From Lachnospiraceae bacterium UBA1753 (lineage in GTDB: Bacteria > Bacillota > Clostridia > Lachnospirales > Lachnospiraceae): a DNA stretch of 12,308 nt. Position 1 is the stretch's first letter, and each line of letters starts with the position of its first letter. A program made the position numbers and the translations under genes. The stretch covers positions 1-12,308 of the forward strand of contig DCHL01000011.1 of assembly GCA_002317595.1 (NCBI GenBank). Direction: 5' to 3'. Of this stretch, positions 6,438-12,308 are shown piece by piece. Under the pieces are notes generated by a model. It saw nothing but the letters and a program-made list of their open reading frames with translations. It ran no database searches and was not told the origin of the DNA.

Positions 6438-6840
6438 GTAAAAGTAAGTGCAGGAAGTGAAAGGCAACGGAGGAGGCAGAAACCATCAATATTGTTGCCT
6501 CGCAAATGCTGTTAAAGCAAGTGCAGAGCAAGTGCAGGAAGTGAAAGGCAACGGAGGAAGCAGAGACCCTCAATATCGTTGCCTCGCGAATGCGGTAAAA
6601 GTAAGTGCAGAGTAAGTGCAGGAGGTGAAAGGCAACGGAGGAAGCAGAAACCCTCCATATCGTTGCCGCTCAAGAGCGGTTAAAGCAAGTGCAGAGCAAG
6701 AGTAGGAGGTGAAAGGCAACGGAGGAAGCAGAAACCATCAATATCGTTGCCTCGCGAATACTGTTAAAGCAAGTGCAGAGCAAGTGTAGGAGGTGAAAGG
6801 CAACGGAGCAAGATGAAATATTAAAATGCGTTGCTTTGCC
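6421..6840. repeat. 84-bp tandem repeat (minisatellite), about five copies
   Basis: Copies begin with GTTGCC at 6421, 6494, 6578, 6662 and 6746, with a decayed GTTGCTTTGCC at 6830; spacing is 73, 84, 84, 84 and 84 bp. Each copy contains GTTGCC(T) and, about 50 bp later, (A)GGCAAC (aggcaac at 6462, 6546, 6630, 6714 and 6798), a 6-7-bp stem conserved in every copy. Inside lies an 11-bp sub-repeat (RYAAGTGCAGR) present twice in the 84-bp copies and once in the 73-bp copy. The array fills the space between lrgB and dgt. On the - strand the frame is almost open because 84 is divisible by 3, but one copy has a stop. Function unknown. Confidence 0.92.
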
Positions 6841-6853
6841 GCCAGGGGGAAGA

Positions 6854-6962
6854 GCAAGCCGCACCCCCTAAAGCAGGCCGCAGCCAAAGAACAAGCCGCA
6901 GCCCAAATATAAAAAGCAAGTTAAATTAAAAAGATAAGCTAAAAAGATAAGTTAAAAAAGTG
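6854..6962. repeat. 19-bp GC-rich and 13-bp A-rich short repeats before dgt
   Basis: Three roughly 19-bp units share CARGCCGCA (cores near 6854, 6873 and 6892). They are followed by A-rich 13-bp units TAAAAAGATAAGC at 6927-6939 and TAAAAAGATAAGT at 6940-6952, then a partial third to 6962. The A-rich block may include the dgt promoter, but no -35/-10 pair could be assigned with confidence. Confidence 0.7.
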
Positions 6963-6992
6963 TTTTTACAAACCACGTCGAATATTGATAGT

Positions 6993-8000
6993 ATGACTAT
7001 TCGAGAGACCCTTGAGCAGATGGAGAAGGATACCCTTAGTCCATACGCTGCTCTTTCAATGAATTCAATGGGACGTGATTTTGACGAGCCCCAGTGCGAT
7101 ATCAGACCAGTATATCAGCGAGACAGGGACCGTATTCTTCACAGTAAATCCTTCAGGAGACTGAAGGACAAGACCCAGGTATTCCTGACCCCTGAAGGGG
7201 ATCATTACAGGACAAGACTGACTCATACTCTTGAAGTTTCCCAAAATGCAAGGACAATAGCGAAGGCACTTATGCTCAATGAGGACCTGGTGGAGGCAAT
7301 CGCCCTTGGCCATGACCTGGGCCATACGCCATTTGGACACGCAGGTGAGCGTGCCCTTGACAGAGTATGTCCGTTAGGCTTCAAGCACCATGAGCAGAGC
7401 GTGCGTGTGGTGGAGATTCTTGAGAAGGATGGAAAAGGACTGAACCTGACGAAGGAAGTCAGGGACGGAATCATGAACCATCAGACAAGCAGCACCCCGC
7501 ATACCTTAGAGGGCAAGATAGTCAGACTTTCGGATAAGATAGCCTACATCCATCACGACTGCGATGATGCAATCAGGGCTAAGATACTGAAGAATGAAGA
7601 TATTCCCCACGAGATTTGTAAAGTGATTGGATGGACGACCAATGACAGGCTCGATCATTTTATCCATGACATTATTACAAATAGCCGTGGAAAAAATGAT
7701 ATATGCATGTCTCCTGAAGTGGAGCAGGCAATGAAATCCCTTCGTGCATTCATGTTTGAGAATGTGTATGAGAATCCGAAGGCCAAGTCCCAGGAGGGCA
7801 AGGCTGAGGCGTTAGTTGAGACTCTCTACACATACTATATGGAGCATCAGGATGAACTTCCCGATGAGTATAGACTGCTCATGGAGAGAAGGGGCGAGCA
7901 GCCTGAGCGGGTTGTATGCGACTTTGTGTCGTCGATGACTGACAGATATGCAATCAACAGATATAGAGAACTCTTTATTCCCAACTCATGGCATGAATAG
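6993..8000 (+). CDS. dgt: dGTPase-like HD-domain dNTP triphosphohydrolase
   Basis: Member of the Dgt/SAMHD1-type HD hydrolases, which split dNTPs into deoxynucleoside and triphosphate and so shape the dNTP pool. With ATG at 6993 it is 335 residues, the size of the shorter bacterial type. Metal ligands fit the H...HD...D pattern: H78 in RLTHTLE, H107-D108 in GHDLGH, and D181 in RLSDKIAYI. The N-terminus SPYAALS and RDRDRILHSKSFRRLKDKTQV are typical. A longer reading from GTG at 6960 adds 11 residues, but it starts inside an A-rich repeat and homologues begin MTIRE, so 6993 is preferred; neither start has a clear ribosome binding site. The stop codon lies in the first, degenerate unit of the 20-bp repeat that separates it from dnaG. 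It sits in the same direction as dnaG and sigA and is probably linked to replication. Substrate range is not visible. Confidence 0.92.
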   Translation: MTIRETLEQMEKDTLSPYAALSMNSMGRDFDEPQCDIRPVYQRDRDRILHSKSFRRLKDKTQVFLTPEGDHYRTRLTHTLEVSQNARTIAKALMLNEDLVEAIALGHDLGHTPFGHAGERALDRVCPLGFKHHEQSVRVVEILEKDGKGLNLTKEVRDGIMNHQTSSTPHTLEGKIVRLSDKIAYIHHDCDDAIRAKILKNEDIPHEICKVIGWTTNDRLDHFIHDIITNSRGKNDICMSPEVEQAMKSLRAFMFENVYENPKAKSQEGKAEALVETLYTYYMEHQDELPDEYRLLMERRGEQPERVVCDFVSSMTDRYAINRYRELFIPNSWHE

Positions 8001-8110
8001 GCATGAAAAGTCATGAATCGACATGAAAACTCATGAATAGGCATGAAAACTCATGAATAGGCATGAAAACTCATGAATCGGCATGAAAAATCATGAATAG
8101 CCATGAATAG
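8001..8110. repeat. 20-bp CATGA-dyad tandem repeat, 5 copies plus partials
   Basis: Five consecutive 20-bp units fill 8001-8100 (type unit GCATGAAAACTCATGAATAG), with half units on both sides; TCATGGCATGAATAG inside the dgt stop region and CCATGAATAG at 8101-8110 belong to it. Most units contain the small dyad CATGA-AAAC-TCATG. Units 2, 3 and 5 each hold a complete minimal frame ATG-AAA-ANT-CAT-GAA-TAG. The array is the whole spacer between dgt and the dnaG leader. Confidence 0.92.
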
Positions 8111-8167
8111 CCGGTGGGGGAGAACGGAGTCAGTCCTGCGGAAAAATTAGAGGATTGTTGGACGGGT

Positions 8168-9943
8168 ATGAGATACGGTGAAGACGTCATCGAGGAAGTG
8201 CGCTCGAGAAATGATATTCTCGATGTTATTTCTGGATATGTAAAATTAAAGAAGCAGGGCTCGAATTACTTTGGACTGTGCCCTTTCCATAATGAGAAGT
8301 CACCGTCGTTCTCGGTGACACCTTCTAAGCAGATGTTTTACTGTTTTGGATGCCAGAAGGGTGGCAATGTGTTTTCCTTTATCGAGGAGTACGAAAACTG
8401 TGAGTTCCCCGAGGCACTTCAGATACTGGCAGAGCGCGCAGGAGTTTCACTTCCTGAACGCAGTATGGGCGAGGAAGAAAAACGCGAACAGTCCCTGAGG
8501 ACAAGACTCCTTGAAATAAACAAGGAAGCCGCGAAGTACTATTATGCGATGCTGCGCAGTCAGAATGGTACACCTGGCATGAACTATTTCAATGGCAGGC
8601 AGTTAAGTGAGGAGACGATGAAGACCTTTGGCCTGGGATTTGCGAGTCAGGGCGGCGGTCTGTGGCGGTACCTAAAGAGTAAGGGATACAAGGATGAGCT
8701 TCTTGGCCAGTCAGGCCTGGTGACATTTGACGAGAGAAGGGGAATGAGCGACAAGTTCTGGAACCGCGTCATGTTTCCTATCATGGATGAGAAGAATCGC
8801 GTGATAGCCTTTGGCGGTCGAGTGATGGGAGATGGCAAGCCCAAGTATTTGAACTCACCTGAAACTAAAATTTTTGACAAGAGCCGCACCCTGTATGGCC
8901 TGAATCGAGCAAGGTCGACAAAGACCGGATATCTCATCATGTGTGAGGGATATATGGACGTAATCTCACTGCACCAGGCGGGATTCACGCAGGCAGTTGC
9001 GACGCTGGGAACAGCGGTTACTCCGGGACATGCCAGTCTGATAAGCAGGTTCGTAAAGAATGTACTTCTAATATATGATTCAGATGATGCTGGAATCAAT
9101 GCAGCCAAGAAGGCAATCCCGATATTGAAAAATGCGGGAGTGACCTCAAAGGTTGTGAACTTAAAGCCTTTTAAAGACCCAGATGAATTTATCAAGAACC
9201 TGGGACCTGAGGAGTTTGAGAAGCGCCTTAGGAATGCGGAAAACAGCTTTTATTTTGAAATGAGAGTCCTGGAACGGGACTTTGATATGAGCGATCCTGA
9301 TGGAAGGACCAGGTTCGTCGGTGCGATGGCGGGCAGCATTGCTGCGATGGAGAATCCAGTTGAGCGCGAGAGTTACATAGCGGCCATGGCTTCGAGATAT
9401 TCGATTGCACCCCAGAACCTACAGGAAGCAGTTGTCAAGGCTGCTGTGGATAGGGACAGGATTGCGAGATATGAACGGCCCAGGACTGGAAGGTCGGAGC
9501 ATAAAGAGGAGAGGGAGGATGGACTCCACAAGGTCCAGAGACTCCTGCTCACAAGCCTTGTTGAGAACCCGGAAATTTTTTCCCAGGTGGAAAAATATGT
9601 AAAGCCGGAGGATTTCGATGAGGGCGTGATTCGAAGAGTTGCAGTTGCACTTTACGATCAGCTGCGTGAGAACAAGCTGAACCCGGCAGCAATAGTAAGT
9701 ATGTTTGACGATGAGGAAGACCACAGCACGGTTGCGATGCTCTTCCATTCTCAGTACGGTGATATTGAGGCCAAGTCAGACCGTGAGAGATACATCACGG
9801 ATTTAGTTGTAAAAATCAGGAAGAATACCATCATGAAGGAGCAGAGCGGAGCGGGCGATGCCGGCGGCAAGGACCTTCTCAAGAATGAGCTCGCCAAGCG
9901 CAGGATGGTGGATGAACTGAAAAAAATACATATCAAACTATAG
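8168..9943 (+). CDS. dnaG: DNA primase
   Basis: Synthesises RNA primers at the replication fork with the replicative helicase. 591 residues from ATG 8168, normal for Firmicutes. The CHC2 zinc-binding domain has ligands C38, H41, C59 and C62 (LCPFHNEKSPSF, then FYCFGC). The catalytic TOPRIM domain has Glu260 in MCEGYMDV and the metal-binding D304/D306 in IYDSDDAG. The C-terminal part (after about 430) is less conserved, as expected for the helicase-interacting region. Start: an open frame extends back to GTG 8114 (18 more codons), but homologues start at MRYGEDVIEEVR and no Shine-Dalgarno precedes the GTG; AGAGG at 8149-8153 is somewhat far (14 nt) from the ATG. sigA follows after 19 bp, as in the classical macromolecular synthesis operon. 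Confidence 0.96.
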   Translation: MRYGEDVIEEVRSRNDILDVISGYVKLKKQGSNYFGLCPFHNEKSPSFSVTPSKQMFYCFGCQKGGNVFSFIEEYENCEFPEALQILAERAGVSLPERSMGEEEKREQSLRTRLLEINKEAAKYYYAMLRSQNGTPGMNYFNGRQLSEETMKTFGLGFASQGGGLWRYLKSKGYKDELLGQSGLVTFDERRGMSDKFWNRVMFPIMDEKNRVIAFGGRVMGDGKPKYLNSPETKIFDKSRTLYGLNRARSTKTGYLIMCEGYMDVISLHQAGFTQAVATLGTAVTPGHASLISRFVKNVLLIYDSDDAGINAAKKAIPILKNAGVTSKVVNLKPFKDPDEFIKNLGPEEFEKRLRNAENSFYFEMRVLERDFDMSDPDGRTRFVGAMAGSIAAMENPVERESYIAAMASRYSIAPQNLQEAVVKAAVDRDRIARYERPRTGRSEHKEEREDGLHKVQRLLLTSLVENPEIFSQVEKYVKPEDFDEGVIRRVAVALYDQLRENKLNPAAIVSMFDDEEDHSTVAMLFHSQYGDIEAKSDRERYITDLVVKIRKNTIMKEQSGAGDAGGKDLLKNELAKRRMVDELKKIHIKL

Positions 9944-9962
9944 AAAAGGAGCTTTGTTTAAG

Positions 9963-11084
9963 ATGGATGAAGCAATGCAGGCAAAATTTGAGGAGAAACT
10001 GAAGGAACTTCTCGAGAGAGGCAAGAAAAAGAAGAACGAGCTTGAGTACCAGGAAGTAAATGATTTCTTTGCTGACATGGAACTTGGCGAGGAGAGCTTT
10101 GACAAGATTTATGAGTATCTTGACCAGAATGGTATCACCATGATGAGTCTCCCTGAGCCAGAACCCATTGACGAGACTGACCCTGATGACCTTATCCTTG
10201 CAGAAGAGGAGGAGGTTGATGTTGAGAATATCGATCTGTCAGTTCCCGATGGCGTGTCCATTGAGGACCCCGTAAGAATGTATCTGAAGGAGATTGGTAA
10301 GGTTCCGCTTCTTACTGCTGAGGAGGAGATTGAACTTGCACAGCGTATGGAAGAGGGCGATGAGGACGCCAAGAACCGTCTTGCTGAAGCCAACTTAAGA
10401 CTTGTTGTTTCAATTGCCAAGAGGTATGTGGGACGCGGAATGCTCTTCCTTGACCTCATCCAGGAAGGTAACTTAGGTCTTATCAAGGCTGTTGAGAAAT
10501 TTGATTACACAAAGGGATACAAGTTCTCTACATATGCTACATGGTGGATCCGTCAGGCTATCACAAGAGCCATTGCAGATCAGGCGAGAACTATCAGAAT
10601 TCCCGTTCATATGGTTGAGACAATCAATAAGCTTATCAGGGTCAGCCGCCAGCTTCTTCAGGAGCTCGGAAGAGAGCCAAGCCCCGAGGAGATTGCAGAG
10701 CAGATGAACATGCCTGTTGAGAGGGTAAGGGAGATTCTTAAGATTTCCCAGGAGCCGGTATCTCTTGAGACACCTATTGGTGAGGAGGAGGATTCACATC
10801 TTGGTGACTTCATTCAGGACGAGAATGTTCCTGTACCAGCAGAGGCAGCTGCATTCTCACTTCTCAAGGAGCAGCTTGGAGAGGTTCTCGACACACTTAC
10901 AGACCGTGAGCAGAAGGTGCTCCGTCTGAGATTCGGTCTTGACGACGGAAGAGCGCGCACTCTTGAGGAAGTCGGCAAGGAATTCAGCGTTACACGTGAG
11001 CGTATCCGTCAGATTGAGGCGAAGGCGCTTAGAAAGCTCCGTCATCCCAGCCGAAGCAGAAAGCTTAAGGATTATCTTGACTAA
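9963..11084 (+). CDS. sigA: RNA polymerase primary sigma factor (sigma-70/SigA)
   Basis: Housekeeping sigma factor directing RNA polymerase to -35/-10 promoters. 373 residues from ATG 9963, like Bacillus SigA. A highly charged N-terminal region (1.1, residues 1-95) ends in an acidic block. Region 1.2 starts at DPVRMYLKEIG (102 onward); region 2 spans about 143-215 with NLRLVVSIAKRY, the -10 recognition and melting helix around YATWWIRQAI, and RIPVHMVE. Region 3 follows, and region 4 (about 310-373) has the -35 helix-turn-helix LEEVGKEFSVTRERIRQIE. The alternative TTG at 9954 would leave only 3 nt after AAAAGGA (9944-9950), while ATG 9963 leaves 12; ATG is preferred. It lies 19 bp after dnaG, and its stop overlaps the trmK start by one base (TAATG). 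Confidence 0.97.
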   Translation: MDEAMQAKFEEKLKELLERGKKKKNELEYQEVNDFFADMELGEESFDKIYEYLDQNGITMMSLPEPEPIDETDPDDLILAEEEEVDVENIDLSVPDGVSIEDPVRMYLKEIGKVPLLTAEEEIELAQRMEEGDEDAKNRLAEANLRLVVSIAKRYVGRGMLFLDLIQEGNLGLIKAVEKFDYTKGYKFSTYATWWIRQAITRAIADQARTIRIPVHMVETINKLIRVSRQLLQELGREPSPEEIAEQMNMPVERVREILKISQEPVSLETPIGEEEDSHLGDFIQDENVPVPAEAAAFSLLKEQLGEVLDTLTDREQKVLRLRFGLDDGRARTLEEVGKEFSVTRERIRQIEAKALRKLRHPSRSRKLKDYLD

Positions 11085-11806
11085 TGTCAGTTAAAAAAAT
11101 TATTTTGTCAAAACGTATGCAGGCAGTGGCCGCACTTCTGACACCAGGACTGTCTGTGGCGGATGTGGGCTGTGACCATGCGCACGTTTCCATCTATCTT
11201 ATTGAAAATGGATTAGCAGCCTCTGTTATTGCCATGGATATCGGTGAGGGCCCGCTTGCTCGGGCTCAGGCTAATATCAGGCAGCAGGGGCTGTCTGACG
11301 TTATAGCCACAAGGCTCTCGGATGGGGGCAAGGCTCTTATGGTAGGAGAGGTCGATGCCTGTATCATCGCGGGAATGGGCGGAATGCTCATGGAGAAGAT
11401 ACTTCGCGAGAGTGCGGATGTGTTCATGGCTATGAAGGAACTCATACTCGCACCACAGTCGGATCTTGATCACTTCAGAGGGTTTATTACCGAAAACGGC
11501 CTTAGGATTGTTGATGAGGACATGATTCTTGAGGAAGGGAAATTTTATCCGGTAATCAAGGCCGTGCCGGTTGGTGGTGATTCAAAGTGCCAGATGCTGA
11601 CGAAGGCGGAGCTGGCATATGGGCCAGTGCTTCTTGGGAAAAAGCACAGGGTTCTTCTTGAGTATCTTAACTGGGAAAAAAATCAAAAGGAAACTATTCT
11701 GGCTTCGCTTGTAAGGCAGGAGCTGACCACGAAGGTAGCCGAGCGCATCGAAAGCCTGAAGGCGGAACTTGAGATTATTGATGGAGCGATAGCGACCTAT
11801 CAATGA
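11084..11806 (+). CDS. trmK: tRNA (adenine-22-N1)-methyltransferase
   Basis: SAM-dependent enzyme of the TrmK (YqfN, COG2384) family, which in Bacillus makes m1A at position 22 of tRNA. 240 residues, normal length. The Rossmann fold starts with the SAM loop VADVGCDHAHVSIYL at 25-39 (family variant with Asp27 and Gly29). The acidic end of strand 2 is D52 in AMDIGEGPL, and the strand-4 motif IAGMGG at 95-100 is followed by LAPQSD at 122-127. The last 45 or so residues are charged and helical, fitting the family's C-terminal coiled-coil domain. The ATG overlaps the sigA stop (TAATG), so it is co-expressed with sigA; its own ribosome binding site is weak. The order sigA-trmK-nif3 is common in Firmicutes, which supports the call. 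Confidence 0.93.
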   Translation: MSVKKIILSKRMQAVAALLTPGLSVADVGCDHAHVSIYLIENGLAASVIAMDIGEGPLARAQANIRQQGLSDVIATRLSDGGKALMVGEVDACIIAGMGGMLMEKILRESADVFMAMKELILAPQSDLDHFRGFITENGLRIVDEDMILEEGKFYPVIKAVPVGGDSKCQMLTKAELAYGPVLLGKKHRVLLEYLNWEKNQKETILASLVRQELTTKVAERIESLKAELEIIDGAIATYQ

Positions 11807-11859
11807 GGATTTCGAGGAAATCGAGTTGATATTACGTATTATGCGAGGGAGGTATTAGG

Positions 11860-12308
11860 ATGACTTGCAGGGAAATACTGGAGTGCCTGGGTGAACTGGC
11901 ACCCTTCGAATACGCCGAGAAATGGGATAATGTCGGACTTCTTGTGGGAAGGGCAGACAAGCCGATTGAGAAGATTTACATCGCGCTTGATGCCACGGAG
12001 AATGTGATTGACAATGCCGTGGAATTCGGGGCTGATATGCTGCTTACGCACCACCCCCTTATTTTTTCACCGATGAAGCGTGTGACGGATGAGGAATTCA
12101 TAGGAAGAAGGGTCGTAAAGCTGATTGCCAACGATATATCATACGTGGCCATGCACACTAACTTCGATATCATGGGAATGGCTGATGCCGCGGCGGATGA
12201 CCTTCCGATGAAGAACTGCGAGGTGCTTGAGACTACCTTTGAGGACGATATCGACAAGGCGGGATTTGGACGTATTGGTGACCTGCAGAGAGAGATGACG
12301 GTCTTAGA
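11860..12308 (+). CDS. Nif3-like/DUF34 dinuclear metal protein, 5' part (partial)
   Basis: The first 149 codons of a Nif3/YqfO (DUF34) family protein; the frame is still open at the window edge. Family motifs with metal ligands are visible: WDNVGLLVG near residues 22-30, LLTHHPLIF near 61-69 with the His pair, and AMHTNFD near 97-103. The family forms toroid hexamers with a dinuclear metal site and was long annotated GTP cyclohydrolase I type 2; its biochemical role is not settled, so no gene symbol or reaction is given. GGGAGG at 11847-11852 is 7 nt before the ATG. It lies 53 bp after trmK, its usual neighbour. The C-terminal half, including any inserted PII-like domain, is outside the window. 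Confidence 0.92.
   Translation, partial: MTCREILECLGELAPFEYAEKWDNVGLLVGRADKPIEKIYIALDATENVIDNAVEFGADMLLTHHPLIFSPMKRVTDEEFIGRRVVKLIANDISYVAMHTNFDIMGMADAAADDLPMKNCEVLETTFEDDIDKAGFGRIGDLQREMTVL

Noticed and set aside
6382..6864. Minus-strand frame across the 84-bp repeats encoding a 28-residue repeated peptide (VSASSVAFHFLHLLCTCFN type)
   Set aside because: 84 is divisible by three, so any frame without a stop in the unit stays open by itself. The copy at 6662-6745 has an in-frame TGA, the apparent starts are non-ATG or lack a ribosome binding site, and the peptide resembles no known family.
6960..6992. GTG start adding 11 residues to Dgt
   Set aside because: The start lies inside an A-rich 13-bp repeat without a ribosome binding site, and family members begin at MTIRE.
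8114..8167. 18-codon N-terminal extension of DnaG from GTG
   Set aside because: No Shine-Dalgarno lies upstream, it falls just after the repeat array, and primase homologues start at the MRYGEDVIEEVR position.
11808..11822. Terminator between trmK and nif3 (GATTTC-GAG-GAAATC)
   Set aside because: The 6-bp stem is AT-rich and weak with no T-run after it, and the downstream gene is probably in the same operon.

Overview
The window looks like a chromosomal segment of a low-to-mid GC anaerobic Firmicute, most likely a Lachnospiraceae member. This is inferred from the gene order dgt-dnaG-sigA-trmK-nif3, the strong AAGGAGG-type ribosome binding sites, the clostridial protein types and the AAG/CTT-rich codon use of purB and purA. 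No phage, transposase, CRISPR-Cas, tRNA or rRNA was recognised. All supported genes are on the + strand.

Layout. (1) 1-204 is the 3' end of a polar amino acid ABC transporter ATPase. (2) 241-4457 holds purF, purB and purA: the first committed step of purine synthesis, the shared lyase, and the IMP-to-AMP branch. A strong intrinsic terminator follows at about 4529-4553. PurB is of the longer, human-ADSL-like type, and PurA is a divergent form with substitutions at several residues that are conserved in canonical enzymes. (3) 4458-5222 has no gene but is packed with repeats: a degenerate 20-bp tandem repeat, a 69-bp direct repeat, and a regular array of twelve 8-bp half-sites (TATTGGCT/AGCCTATA) that alternate in orientation every 25-28 bp. 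(4) 5223-6361 is a translationally coupled lrgA-lrgB (cidA/cidB-like) membrane protein pair. LrgA carries a repeat-derived acidic tail. (5) 6362-6992 is again gene-free and repetitive: 17-bp repeats, an 84-bp minisatellite, 19-bp repeats and 13-bp A-rich repeats. (6) 6993-8000 is a dGTPase-like HD hydrolase (dgt), followed by a 20-bp CATGA-containing tandem repeat. (7) 8168-12308 is a tightly packed information-processing run: dnaG primase, the primary sigma factor sigA, tRNA m1A22 methyltransferase trmK, and the start of a Nif3/DUF34 protein that runs off the end.

How it fits together. The left block is purine nucleotide supply, next to what may be amino acid (possibly glutamine) uptake. The right block is a clostridial version of the macromolecular synthesis operon (primase plus sigma factor), preceded by a dNTP-pool enzyme. 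The unusual part is the stretch from about 4568 to 8110. Every intergenic region there, and one gene 3' end, carries tandem or alternating-inverted repeats of unrelated sequence and period, while the genes outside it have ordinary spacers. The alternating half-site array ahead of lrgAB is the best candidate for something undescribed. Its function is unknown and no claim beyond its geometry is made.
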